Shown here one piece after another: positions 55,367 through 63,110 of a stretch of DNA of 64,000 bases. The stretch spans positions 1 through 64,000 of the forward strand of contig NZ_SSBJ01000010.1 in the NCBI RefSeq assembly GCF_004795055.1, in the 5' to 3' direction. The notes under the pieces were generated by a model. The model worked only from the letters and a program-made list of their open reading frames with translations, ran no database searches and was not told the DNA's origin. Source of the DNA: Streptomyces sp. A1136. Lineage in GTDB: Bacteria; Actinomycetota; Actinomycetes; Streptomycetales; Streptomycetaceae. Every line of letters begins with the position of its first letter. Within the stretch, counting starts at the first letter, position 1. The translations under genes were made by a program, and so were the position numbers.

Positions 55367-55444
55367 CCACAACGCCATGGTTGTCCACCAAGATCCACAC
55401 GGGGGGCGGGGGCGCGGGATCGTCGGTGCCGGAGGTGGTGCCGG

Positions 55445-55831
55445 ATGAACGCGAAGAGCGTGGCGCAGCAGGCATTGGGCCGGTACGGCGAGGAACTCGC
55501 GGTACGGCGGCTCACCGAGTCCGGGATGATGGTGATCGCCCGGAACTGGCGGTGCCGGAGCGGGGAGATCGACATCGTCGCGCGGGACGGGGACTGTCTC
55601 GTCGTGTGCGAGGTGAAGACCCGCAGGGCGGGAACCGCCGGGCAGGCGGTGTTCGAGCATCCGATGGCCGCCGTCCGGGCCGGCAAGGCCGAGCGGTTGC
55701 GCCGGCTCGCCGGGCGCTGGCTCGCCGATCACGGAGGGCCGCCGCCGGGCGGAGTGCGGATCGACCTCGTCGGAATCCTGCTGCCGCGGCGCGGCGCGCC
55801 CGTGGTGGAGCATGTCAGGGGGGCGGCCTGA
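55445..55831 (+). CDS. YraN/UPF0102 nuclease-like protein
   Basis: The 128-aa protein has a restriction-endonuclease-like core: [16 protein letters not shown], then [20 protein letters not shown] with the D-ExK active-site arrangement. Biological role is unsettled, probably DNA repair or uptake, and the gene usually precedes yifB/comM. Its TGA overlaps the next ATG. Confidence 0.9.
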   Translation: MNAKSVAQQALGRYGEELAVRRLTESGMMVIARNWRCRSGEIDIVARDGDCLVVCEVKTRRAGTAGQAVFEHPMAAVRAGKAERLRRLAGRWLADHGGPPPGGVRIDLVGILLPRRGAPVVEHVRGAA

Positions 55832-56106
55832 TGGGGTTCGCGCGGGCCTGCTCGGTGGCCCTGGTGGGGGTCGAGGGCGTGGTCGTGGAGGTCCAGGCCG
55901 ACCTGGAACCCGGCGTGGCGGCCTTCACCCTGGTGGGCCTGCCCGACAAGACCCTGGTCGAGAGCAGGGACCGGGTGCGGGCCGCCGTGGTCAACTCCGG
56001 CGCCGCCTGGCCGCAGAAGAAGCTCACGGTCGGACTCAGCCCGGCCTCCGTGCCCAAAGGGGGCTCCGGCTTCGATCTAGCAAAGGCCTACAAAAGACAG
56101 CCTTAA
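55831..56106 (+). pseudogene. YifB/ComM-like ATPase, 5' fragment cut by the element
   Basis: The first 81 residues ([20 protein letters not shown] ... PKGGSGFD) match the N-terminal part of the Mg-chelatase-like ATPase YifB/ComM, normally over 500 aa. After SGFDLA the reading leaves the family and stops at 91 residues (KAYKRQP). No Walker motifs remain. The 3' part should lie beyond the right end of the inserted element, outside the window. Confidence 0.9.
56068..56085. other. Probable left attachment junction (attL)
   Basis: The yifB sequence GGCTTCGA continues into TCTAGCAAAG, where GC-rich host codon use ends and element sequence begins. The true crossover dinucleotide cannot be fixed without attR. 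Confidence 0.6.
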
Positions 56107-56123
56107 AGTGCCAGCATGGCGCC

Positions 56124-57575
56124 ATGGAGCCTCAAATCGTGGATGCCGCGGGACGCCGCGTCGTCCGCTGCTACCTCTACGCGCGCATCAGTTCAGACAG
56201 GGAAGGCGCCGGCCTCGCCTGCGACAGGCAAATCGAGGACGGCTACGCCCTGGCCGAACAGTTGACCAACCGCGACGTCGAATACCGCATCGTGGAAGTA
56301 TTCGAGGACAACGACCTGTCGGCCTACTCCGGCAAGCCGCGACCGGACTACATTCGGATGCTCGAAGGGCTGCGGGCAGGAGGCGCCGAATGCATCCTCG
56401 CCTGGCACACCGACCGTCTCCACCGCTCGCCCGCCGAACTGGAGGAGTACATCGACGTCTGTGAGCCACGCCGCGTCGAAACCCGGACAGTCAAGGCCGG
56501 CCACCTCGACCTCGCCACCGCGACCGGCCGCATGATCGCCCGACAGCTCGGCGTACAGGCCCGCTATGAAGTCGAACGCATGGTCGAGAGACAAAAGCGT
56601 GCCCGAGACCAGATGGCGCAGATGGGGAAGCACTTCGGCGGCCGTCGCCCATTCGGGTGGGAGATCGACGGCCTCCGCCCCGTCGAGGCAGAGATGGAGT
56701 GCATCCGTCACGCAGCCCGAAGCATCCTCGCCGGCGCCTCGCTCATGTCGCTCCAGCGCGAGTGGCAGGCCCAGGGCATCGTGACCAGCACTGGCGGCGA
56801 GTGGAAAGCCACCGAGATCCGCAAAATGCTGCTGCGACCCCGAAACGCCGGGATCGTCATCCACCGCGGCGTTGAAGTCGGCCCCGGCCGCTGGCCCGCC
56901 GCCCTGGACGAGCCCACCTGGCGGAGCGTCGTGGCAGTGCTCACCGATCCCAGCCGCCGAAGCGGGCCCGGCGGGGCTCGCGTGGCGCTGGGGACAGGCA
57001 TCTACCTGTGCGGCGTATGCGGCGAGACCCTGTACGCGGCCACCGACTCGAAGGGCGACAGGGCCAAGTACAAGGGGGGCGCGCCGAACTACCGATGTCG
57101 AGCCAAGAAACACATCATCCGCCGCCGAGAGCGGCTCGATGACCTAGTGCAGCTCGCCGTCCTGGAACGGCTTTCGCGGCCGGATGCGGCTGATCTACTG
57201 GCCGACAGAGAGGACCCGGTAGACGTCCGGGGGGCCCAGGAGGACATGAGGCAAGCGCGGCTGACCCTGGACGGCCTGGCGGGCGCCCTGGGGCGGGGAG
57301 AGCTGGACATGCGCTCGTGGCAACTCGCCTCGGAGGCTGCTCGCCGGCGGATCGCTGACGCCGAAACGGTCCTATCCGCTGCGGTGAAACTGAACCCAGT
57401 TGCCGCCCTCGTCGGGGTGGAAGACGTCGAGGAGGCGTGGAATGCCCTCGACCTGTCCCGGCAGCGCGCCGTGATCTCGTATCTGATGACGGTGACAGTC
57501 CACCGGGCGCGGCCGGGTAGGCAGCCGGGCGGCGGGTACTGGGACCCCGACGCGGTGACGATCTCGTGGAGGTAG
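56124..57575 (+). CDS. Large serine recombinase (integrase)
   Basis: The 483-aa enzyme has an N-terminal resolvase domain: CYLYARISSDREG near residue 17, with Ser23 (or 24) as nucleophile, and DNDLSAYSGKPRPDY near residue 62. A recombinase domain begins with GKHFGGRRPFGWEID. The zinc-ribbon region YLCGVCGETLYAATDSKG and a coiled-coil C-terminus follow. It is shorter than phiC31-type (about 600 aa). Its position beside the cut yifB gene makes it the insertion enzyme. Confidence 0.94.
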   Translation: MEPQIVDAAGRRVVRCYLYARISSDREGAGLACDRQIEDGYALAEQLTNRDVEYRIVEVFEDNDLSAYSGKPRPDYIRMLEGLRAGGAECILAWHTDRLHRSPAELEEYIDVCEPRRVETRTVKAGHLDLATATGRMIARQLGVQARYEVERMVERQKRARDQMAQMGKHFGGRRPFGWEIDGLRPVEAEMECIRHAARSILAGASLMSLQREWQAQGIVTSTGGEWKATEIRKMLLRPRNAGIVIHRGVEVGPGRWPAALDEPTWRSVVAVLTDPSRRSGPGGARVALGTGIYLCGVCGETLYAATDSKGDRAKYKGGAPNYRCRAKKHIIRRRERLDDLVQLAVLERLSRPDAADLLADREDPVDVRGAQEDMRQARLTLDGLAGALGRGELDMRSWQLASEAARRRIADAETVLSAAVKLNPVAALVGVEDVEEAWNALDLSRQRAVISYLMTVTVHRARPGRQPGGGYWDPDAVTISWR

Positions 57576-57576
57576 A

Positions 57577-57610
57577 GCTACGCCCCCGACGCGTCCGCCG
57601 GGGGCGTAGC
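57577..57610. terminator. Terminator after the integrase
   Basis: An 11-bp perfect stem (57577-57587 with 57600-57610) lies 1 bp after the stop. Confidence 0.85.
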
Positions 57611-57698
57611 CAGCCGCTCCCGCCGCCTGGGGGGCAGGGCAGGGAGGGCCGTTCTTGGGGGGCTTGGCGCTGGTGCCCTGATTTCGCTTGATCACGCA

Positions 57699-57718
57699 AT
57701 GTAGGGTGCACCCTACAT
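57699..57718. promoter_or_regulatory. 20-bp perfect palindromic operator
   Basis: ATGTAGGGTGCACCCTACAT reads the same on both strands. It overlaps a likely promoter (TTGATC at 57688-57693) and lies 33 bp before the XRE gene, so it is probably that protein's own operator. Confidence 0.75.
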
Positions 57719-57750
57719 ACATTCGAGGGTGATCCCGTCAGCGTGGTTCG

Positions 57751-57990
57751 GTGCCCCGCTCCGCGTCTTTACCCGCTCACGTGCTGGCCAGGCGCCGGCG
57801 AGTCGCCCAGCAGATTCGAGCGGCTCGTCTGGAGCGGAACCTCACCCAAGAGCGTGTCGCGCTGGCCGCCGGCCTGGACCGGGCCTCGTATGTGCGGATC
57901 GAGCAGGGGCAGGCCTCGCCGCTCCTGGACACCCTGATCCTCGTCGCCGATGCGATTGGTGTCCCGCTCGCACATCTGGTGCGCGAGTAG
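57751..57990 (+). CDS. XRE-family repressor-like protein
   Basis: The 79-aa protein has a single helix-turn-helix: VAQQIRAARLERNLTQERVA followed by AGLDRASYVRIEQGQASPLL and a dimerising end. It may be the element's repressor or an integration regulator. GTG 57751 lacks a good ribosome site; GTG 57781 is an alternative. Confidence 0.85.
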   Translation: MPRSASLPAHVLARRRRVAQQIRAARLERNLTQERVALAAGLDRASYVRIEQGQASPLLDTLILVADAIGVPLAHLVRE

Positions 57991-58135
57991 TCAGGCTAAG
58001 CGGAAGCGGCGCTTCATCTGTGACATGAGCACACCGTACGGTGAGAATCGGCTACAGGGAACCAGCCAATTTGTACAATGCATCGAAGTCGAGTCGGGCT
58101 CAAGCGGTGCTCCAGCGCTGGCCGGGGCCGGCTGG

Positions 58136-59302
58136 TCAGTAAAGCGGGTGCTGCCATCGAAGGGTTGTGGAGTCGCCGATCCAGTAGCTGTGGGAGCGCT
58201 CTGTCACGCGGAGTTGAACCTCGGTGATACCGGGCTGGCCTGCGTCGCGCCACCCGCACAGCGCCCGCTCCACGTCGTCCCACAGGGCGACGGGGCCGCC
58301 CTGGCGTGCGACCCACTCGTCGCCGTTCTGCTTAAGTTCGGCGAATGACTCGCGGTCCGGGTCGAAGAGGTAGACGAGGGCCGCGCCGTCGCCGGTCCGG
58401 GCCCGCAGGACTTGGGCTGTTGGGGCAGCCAGGTGGGCCAGGAAGGCCGGCATGGGCTCATCGAGGTCGGTCGGGGCGGTAACGGCGTGCCGCTCGGTTT
58501 TGGGGTACGCCACGCGGGACGACAGGTCACCGGCGATCGGGGTGACGGCTTGGGAGCGTGCCTGCATGAAGTTGGCGTGGGAGACGAACCGGCCTTCGGC
58601 CGTGCCGTCGTCGTTCACGGTGACCTTGGCGAGGCCGGTCCCGGTGAGCAGTGATCCGATGGTGGCGAGGATGATCCCGCCGGGGCGTGTCTGTCGCACC
58701 CACGTGTAGGGGATGCGTCGAACACCGCAGGTGGCGATCACCCTGTCGTAGGGGGCGCGCCGCGGCAGTCCGAGCAGCCCGTCCCCGGTGACGGTCCAGG
58801 TGGAGTACCCGATCGCTTCCAGGGCTGTGTCCGCGCGTGCGGCGACATCCGGATCGACCTCGATCGTGGTGACGTTGTCCTCACCCAGGCGGTGGCACAT
58901 CAGCGCAGTGGAGTAGCCGGTCCCGGTGCCGATCTCCAGCACACGGTGCCCGTCTTCGACCTCCAGTTCCTCGATCATCTCCAGTACCAGTTGGGGCACT
59001 GTGGAGGATGAGGTCGGGATGCCTGACACCGGGCCCGCGGCCTGGTCGGAGGTGAGGTGCCCGTCGAGCTGCGTGACGAGGGACTCGTCGGCGTAGGCGA
59101 TCTCGGCCCACTCCGCGGGGTCCGTGCTGGCGGCGGTCACCGGTCGCCAGAGTCCGACCCCGGCGGACAGGAAGACGCCGGAACTCAAGAACTGTTCACG
59201 GGGAACGGCCTCGACCGCCTTCCGCCATGCGGGCGCCCGGACTGCGCCGGCGGCTTCGAGTCGATCGGCGAGTGCCTGCCGCTGGGAGCTGGTGTCAATC
59301 AC
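58136..59302 (-). CDS. PIMT-like O-methyltransferase for graspeptide maturation (TgmC/ThfM type)
   Basis: The 388-aa protein has an N-terminal protein-isoaspartate methyltransferase-like domain: SAM motif VLEIGTGTGYSTALM (121-135), preceded by SGIPTSSSTVPQ, where PIMTs have their substrate loop. About 180 extra residues follow the domain, as in known graspeptide methyltransferases. In the fuscimiditide-type pathway this enzyme methylates an Asp that then closes to an aspartimide. It overlaps the ligase gene by 8 bp. A stand-alone repair PIMT is the alternative but does not fit the context. Confidence 0.87.
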   Translation of the reverse strand: MIDTSSQRQALADRLEAAGAVRAPAWRKAVEAVPREQFLSSGVFLSAGVGLWRPVTAASTDPAEWAEIAYADESLVTQLDGHLTSDQAAGPVSGIPTSSSTVPQLVLEMIEELEVEDGHRVLEIGTGTGYSTALMCHRLGEDNVTTIEVDPDVAARADTALEAIGYSTWTVTGDGLLGLPRRAPYDRVIATCGVRRIPYTWVRQTRPGGIILATIGSLLTGTGLAKVTVNDDGTAEGRFVSHANFMQARSQAVTPIAGDLSSRVAYPKTERHAVTAPTDLDEPMPAFLAHLAAPTAQVLRARTGDGAALVYLFDPDRESFAELKQNGDEWVARQGGPVALWDDVERALCGWRDAGQPGITEVQLRVTERSHSYWIGDSTTLRWQHPLY

Positions 59303-60266
59303 GGGTGCTTCCTCCTTGAGTGAGCAGATCGGCGAAGGCGGCCGCCATAGGGAGCCCAGTGTTCTCCTCCAGCCAGCCCCACTGACCGTTCGGGTTCAGT
59401 TCCAGGAACCAGTACGTTCCAGCGCGGTCGACCGCGAGGTCAAAGCTCCCGGACACGAGGTCGAAGGCGTCGAGGAAGGCGCATAGAGCTGTTTCTAGGG
59501 GGGTGGGGAGGCTGATGACCGAGTACGTCAGGGCAGAGTAGTCCCGTCGCCAGTCCAGGAGATCGGACTCGATGCGCACGGCGAAGACCTGGTGGCCCAC
59601 GATCAGGACCCGGACGTCGTGCGCCTTCTCCACCCGCTCCTGGAAGAGGTGCGGGACGACTCGGACCCGGTCATCGATCTCGTCTGCGGTGACCTGCTCC
59701 GCCCACGACACCACGGGGACGCCGTCTCGCTGGTAGGACGTCGAGCGCAGCGACTTGTGGATCACGGCAGGGTGAGCGGCGACGAACGCGCGTGCCTCGT
59801 TCGGGTCGTTGGTGATGAGGGTCTGGGGGATAGCCAACCTCAGCCGGTGTGCGAGGGCCAACTGGTGCGGCTTGTAGTCCGCTTCGGCGTTTCTCAGTGG
59901 GTGGTTTACCCACAGCGGGCGATCGAGGGCGTGCAGGATGCCGCCTAGCCCGTACCGCGTCTGGGCGGCGGCGAACCGGGCGTCATCGGGGCTGAGGTCG
60001 GGGAAGGTCGGCCAGGTTGGCCGGCGCCAGTACACGGCCCGGACGTGCTCCAGGTAGGCATCTCGTGACGGCGTGAGCAGCCGCCCGACCATAGGGGTCG
60101 GGCGGCCGCCGTACCGAGCCGAGACCGTGAGACCGTCGCCGATGTCGGCGGGGTTGAACCTGACCACTGGCACGCCGCGCCGGTTGAGTTCGCTGATGAC
60201 CATGTCCGCGGTGACGTCGTCAGCCTCGGTGGCCACCAGAACGGGCCCCATCTCGGTCGTACGCAT
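59295..60266 (-). CDS. ATP-grasp RiPP maturation ligase (TgmB/ThfB type)
   Basis: The 323-aa protein starts MRTTEMGPVLVATEADDVTA. It has the ATP-grasp features of MvdC/MvdD-like graspeptide ligases: RRPTWPTFPD in the N-terminal domain, VIHKSLRSTSYQRDG, DVRVLIVGHQVFAVRIES and the metal-binding YWFLELNPNGQWGWLE at the C-terminus. It should form ester or amide bonds between precursor side chains with ATP. ATG 60266 overlaps the precursor stop (TGATG). Confidence 0.92.
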   Translation of the reverse strand: MRTTEMGPVLVATEADDVTADMVISELNRRGVPVVRFNPADIGDGLTVSARYGGRPTPMVGRLLTPSRDAYLEHVRAVYWRRPTWPTFPDLSPDDARFAAAQTRYGLGGILHALDRPLWVNHPLRNAEADYKPHQLALAHRLRLAIPQTLITNDPNEARAFVAAHPAVIHKSLRSTSYQRDGVPVVSWAEQVTADEIDDRVRVVPHLFQERVEKAHDVRVLIVGHQVFAVRIESDLLDWRRDYSALTYSVISLPTPLETALCAFLDAFDLVSGSFDLAVDRAGTYWFLELNPNGQWGWLEENTGLPMAAAFADLLTQGGSTRD

Positions 60267-60529
60267 CAGTCCTGCTGACTGTCCTGGTCGCTGCCCTGGT
60301 CGCCGGTCCCCTGACCCCCGTCGGGACTGGTCGAGGTCGTCGTCCCCGTGCCGCTGCTGGTGCCGTGCTGGCCCATCTCGACCACTCGGCCGTGCCGGTC
60401 GCGGCGGATTCCGAGCTGGGTGTCGGGGTCGATCGTGACGGAGGCGTGCGGGAGCTGCACGGTGGACGTGTAGGGGCTGAGCCGGCTGCTGCCCCACGGG
60501 GCGACAGGCGCAAAGGAGGTGGCGGACAT
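60266..60529 (-). CDS. ATP-grasp RiPP precursor peptide (TgmA type)
   Basis: The 87-aa peptide has the graspeptide leader pattern: PWG at 11-13, RLSPY at 16-20, DPDTQLG at 34-40 and VVEMGQHGTS at 49-58. The core (about 57-87) is built from Thr/Ser/Gly with five Asp: D70, D77, D81, D83 and D87. T57, T61, T63-T65 and T67 could provide hydroxyl donors and the Asp residues acceptors. D70-G71 is a likely aspartimide site. Start ATG 60529 follows GGGAG. Confidence 0.92.
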   Translation of the reverse strand: MSATSFAPVAPWGSSRLSPYTSTVQLPHASVTIDPDTQLGIRRDRHGRVVEMGQHGTSSGTGTTTSTSPDGGQGTGDQGSDQDSQQD

Positions 60530-60575
60530 GAGACTCCCATCGGTTGATGAACCCGATCCCGGGCGGGACCGGGAG

Positions 60576-60656
60576 TCAGTGGGTGCCGACGACGATCACG
60601 GCGAGGATGCCGAGCACGATCACGACGTACAGGAACTGGCGGGCGAACTCGCTCAC
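60576..60656 (-). CDS. 26-aa single-helix membrane peptide
   Basis: The peptide VSEFARQFLYVVIVLGILAV continues IVVGTH. It is one hydrophobic helix with a charged N-terminus. GTG 60656 overlaps the preceding gene's stop (GTGA), a common coupled arrangement. Its position directly before the precursor suggests a role in export, immunity or membrane location, but nothing proves this. Confidence 0.6.
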   Translation of the reverse strand: MSEFARQFLYVVIVLGILAVIVVGTH

Positions 60657-60865
60657 GCCAACGGCTCGATGTTCGAGGCGGCCGTGGGCAGCTCGCGCCC
60701 GGACGGCATGCGGATGTACGCGATCGGTTTGTACTGCGGATCGCCGCGGACCTGACCGACCTCCTCGTACACCACGGCCATCAACTGGCCCTCCGTTCCG
60801 GAGGCGATATCCCGGACCGGGCACCGCAGTAGCGGATGCCAGAGGTGTTCGTACGCCTCAGGCAT
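60653..60865 (-). CDS. Small protein of unknown function
   Basis: The 70-aa protein starts MPEAYEHLWHPLLRCPVRDI and contains QLMAVVYEEVGQVRGDPQYK, then IRMPSGRELPT. It resembles a small beta-rich domain; no family is recognised. It overlaps the gene before it by 8 bp and the membrane peptide after it by 4 bp. Confidence 0.75.
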   Translation of the reverse strand: MPEAYEHLWHPLLRCPVRDIASGTEGQLMAVVYEEVGQVRGDPQYKPIAYIRMPSGRELPTAASNIEPLA

Positions 60866-61019
60866 CGGGCTCGTCCTCGCCGCTCCCGGTGAAGCGCTGC
60901 CAGCCGGCGTGCGCGCGCTCAAGGAGATCGGCGCTCGGCTGGTAGACCACCGCAGTGTCGATTCGGGGGTCATCCGGGGTGTCGAGGCACAACACGCCTC
61001 GGGGGATGGGGCTCGTCAC
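60858..61019 (-). CDS. 53-aa protein of unknown function, first gene of the RiPP operon
   Basis: The reading VTSPIPRGVLCLDTPDDPRI followed by DTAVVYQPSADLLERAHAGW and an acidic end is open from GTG 61019 to TGA 60858. TAGGGAG lies 9 nt upstream. It overlaps the next gene by 8 bp. The protein is too short for the usual gene-length cut-off but the overlap and composition support it. Confidence 0.7.
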   Translation of the reverse strand: MTSPIPRGVLCLDTPDDPRIDTAVVYQPSADLLERAHAGWQRFTGSGEDEPDA

Positions 61020-61070
61020 TGGTCACTCCCTACCGTCGTCAGCGGGTGGTGAGACGAGTGTGGGGGCAGC

Positions 61071-61110
61071 AAAAGGCCCCAACTGACACGCACTTGTGTC
61101 AGTTGGGGCC
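61071..61110 (-). terminator. Strong terminator after the XRE-TPR regulator
   Basis: A perfect 15-bp stem (61075-61089 with 61096-61110) with a 6-nt loop is followed on the minus strand by TTTT. It isolates the RiPP operon from the regulator's transcript. Confidence 0.92.
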
Positions 61111-61126
61111 ATAGGTTGACGTACGG

Positions 61127-62311
61127 TCAGACGCCCAGCCAGGAGCCATACGACAGGAACGAATCGGGCAACATTCGGTGAGCCGCCTCCAGGCCCGAGT
61201 ACGTGTCCCGGACCGTCTGGTGATACCGCGCCTGCTGCGGCGCCGCCTTACGCGCCCGCAGCAGGTTCTGGAACGAGGCTTCGAGATCACCCGTCCACAT
61301 CTGCGCCCGCGCCAACTCCGCGTAGTGATGCGACTTGCGAGACTTGGGCCAGTCCTGCGGGATGACCACCGCTCGGCCCTGCTGCGCCGCCTTCCCGTAC
61401 TGGTCCAGCTCGGCCAGCACCGACACTCGGTGCACCTGCACGTTGGTCGGTCCGAACGCGAGGTAGTGCAGCGTGGCAGCCTCGCCCGTAGTTGCGGCGA
61501 TTCGCTCGGCCTCGCCCAGGTGATCCTCCGCGAGGGCACCGTTCTGCGAGCGGCCCGCCATGACTGCGGCGCCGAGGTGGAGCTGGCCGGTGACGACCTC
61601 GCGTTCCTGGCCGGGTTCCGCCTGTTCCAGGATGGAGAGGCCGAGGGCGGTCAGGCGCTGGCCGGTGCGGTACTGGCCGTCGCGGAAGTAGGTCAGGGCC
61701 CGGAAGTACCGGTACATGCCACCCAGGGCGGCCGACGAGGCCCGTTCGGCGGCCCACTCCATGCGGGCCAGGGCGATGGCCGCCAGGTCGCCGTAACCCA
61801 GCTTGGAGGCCACGTCGTAGGCGCTGCGGTAGGTGCTGGCGAGCAGCCGCCAAAGCTCATCGGACGGAGCCGTGTGCGCGGCCGTGGTGACTTCCTGGAT
61901 CAAAGCGGGGAGGAGGTTCGCGGCCTGCTTGATCTCGCCGGCGCGCACCGCGACGAGGAGGGTTTCCGCGTCATCGGAGAGGAGCGGGACCGGGCGGGGA
62001 CTGATCTCGGGGTCGGCGCCGAGGTCGTACACGTCCAAGGCCTCACGGATGGGCCTTATCAGGACGTCGAGCTGGTCGGCGCGCAGCTCGGCCGTGAAGG
62101 GCTGCCCGACGATGGTGGCTACGTCCACGCGCAGGGCGCGGGCGAGGCAGGCCGCAGCGTAGGGGGTCGGGGGTCGTTCGCCCCGTTCGATCTTCGTGAG
62201 CAGGCTGGCCGAGATCCCCGCCAGCTCCGCCAGGGATTGTTGGGTGAGGTGGCGTTCGAGGCGCAAGCGCTTGATGCGCGCGCCGGTGTGGTCGTGCGGT
62301 AGAGAGTGCAT
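61127..62311 (-). CDS. XRE regulator with helical-repeat effector domain
   Basis: The 394-aa protein has an N-terminal HTH (residues ~10-65: RIKRLRLERHLTQQSLAELA and GISASLLTKIERGERPPTPY) and about 300 residues of helical, tetratricopeptide-like repeats (RSAYDVASKLGYGDLAAIAL). This matches NsdA-like and other Streptomyces XRE-TPR regulators. It may sense a peptide or metabolite, and it is the nearest candidate controller of the RiPP operon, starting about 1.3 kb upstream of the operon's first gene. Confidence 0.85.
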   Translation of the reverse strand: MHSLPHDHTGARIKRLRLERHLTQQSLAELAGISASLLTKIERGERPPTPYAAACLARALRVDVATIVGQPFTAELRADQLDVLIRPIREALDVYDLGADPEISPRPVPLLSDDAETLLVAVRAGEIKQAANLLPALIQEVTTAAHTAPSDELWRLLASTYRSAYDVASKLGYGDLAAIALARMEWAAERASSAALGGMYRYFRALTYFRDGQYRTGQRLTALGLSILEQAEPGQEREVVTGQLHLGAAVMAGRSQNGALAEDHLGEAERIAATTGEAATLHYLAFGPTNVQVHRVSVLAELDQYGKAAQQGRAVVIPQDWPKSRKSHHYAELARAQMWTGDLEASFQNLLRARKAAPQQARYHQTVRDTYSGLEAAHRMLPDSFLSYGSWLGV

Positions 62312-62363
62312 ACTGGCTCCCGTTCAGACTCGACACCTGAACGGTACCGGTACACGACAAAAT

Positions 62364-62397
62364 CGCCCCCTCCCAGCCCGAAGGCTGAGAGGGGGCG
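62364..62397. terminator. Hairpin between the XRE regulator and the lipoprotein gene
   Basis: A 9-bp stem CGCCCCCTC/GAGGGGGCG continues inward as CAGCC-CGAA-GGCTG. It lies in a divergent gap, so it may be a leader structure or a terminator shielding the regulator. Confidence 0.65.
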
Positions 62398-62479
62398 AGC
62401 CGCAATTCGGCAACTTCCGTCACTGGTTGGCATACCGGGCGCTACGGTCTCCTCGTCCCCGCGACCTCAGGAGCCGACC

Positions 62480-63100
62480 ATGCGCGTCAGATCCACCGTC
62501 ATCCTCGCTATCGCCGCGATCACCCTCACCGCGTGCAGCTCGTCGAGCGACCCGAAGCCCTCGGATAAGCCAGCCCCACGCCCCAGCTCCTCCACGCCGG
62601 CCACCACTCCATCGCAGTCGGCCCCCGCGGCCGCCGCGCTCCAGCTCGGGCAGCCTGCCGAGACGGTCGGCGCTGGCGGAACCGGCCGGCTGGAGATCAC
62701 GCCCACGAACATCGTCTACTCCACCGGCAACACTTTCACGAAGCCGACAAAGGCGACGTTCGCTTTCGTCGGCTACAAGGCGCGCGCGGTGACAGCGGTC
62801 GCCGCCGACCAGGTCGCGCCCATCGACGGCGGAGGCTGGAGCTGGATCGCGCCCGACGGGCAGGCCATCGCCCAAGGCAACGGGGAGGCCTACAACGTGA
62901 CCGCCGAGTCCTTCAACGCGGGCCGCACGGTTCAGCCAGGCTCATTCGTCCTGGACGGGGCTGTGTTCGACCTCGACACCGTCCAGGCCGGGGGCACCCT
63001 CATCTACACCGACGGGGAGGGGAAGGCGTACCGGTGGACGATGCCGAAGCAGGACACGGGCCCCGAGGCCGCGCAGATCAAGAAGGAGCTCGCCTCGTAA
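62480..63100 (+). CDS. Secreted lipoprotein of unknown function
   Basis: The 206-aa protein has a signal peptide ending in the lipobox ITLTAC (Cys20), a Ser/Pro/Thr-rich linker and a mature domain with QLGQPAETVGAGGTGRLEIT and ESFNAGRTVQPGSFVLDG. It resembles DUF4352-type lipoproteins in fold pattern only. AGGAG precedes ATG 62480. In an element it could be a lysogenic-conversion protein. Confidence 0.86.
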   Translation: MRVRSTVILAIAAITLTACSSSSDPKPSDKPAPRPSSSTPATTPSQSAPAAAALQLGQPAETVGAGGTGRLEITPTNIVYSTGNTFTKPTKATFAFVGYKARAVTAVAADQVAPIDGGGWSWIAPDGQAIAQGNGEAYNVTAESFNAGRTVQPGSFVLDGAVFDLDTVQAGGTLIYTDGEGKAYRWTMPKQDTGPEAAQIKKELAS

Positions 63101-63110
63101 CGCACGAAGG

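Larger units (their letters stand above)
58136..61019 (-). other. Graspeptide (ATP-grasp RiPP) operon
   Basis: Six minus-strand genes are tightly packed: three small proteins, precursor, ATP-grasp ligase and methyltransferase. Most of the junctions overlap by 1-8 bp. A strong terminator facing from the regulator marks the upstream boundary. Confidence 0.87.

Noticed and set aside
58032..58043. CACCGTACGGTG palindrome as operator for the RiPP operon
   Set aside because: It lies downstream of the last gene of that operon and after the XRE gene, so no promoter is nearby.
58014..58316. Minus-strand frame overlapping the methyltransferase end
   Set aside because: Same strand but a different frame, Arg/Pro-rich and lacking a ribosome site; it is a shadow of tgmC.
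58136..59302. Methyltransferase as ordinary protein-repair PIMT
   Set aside because: It is much longer than repair PIMTs and overlaps an ATP-grasp ligase in a RiPP operon.
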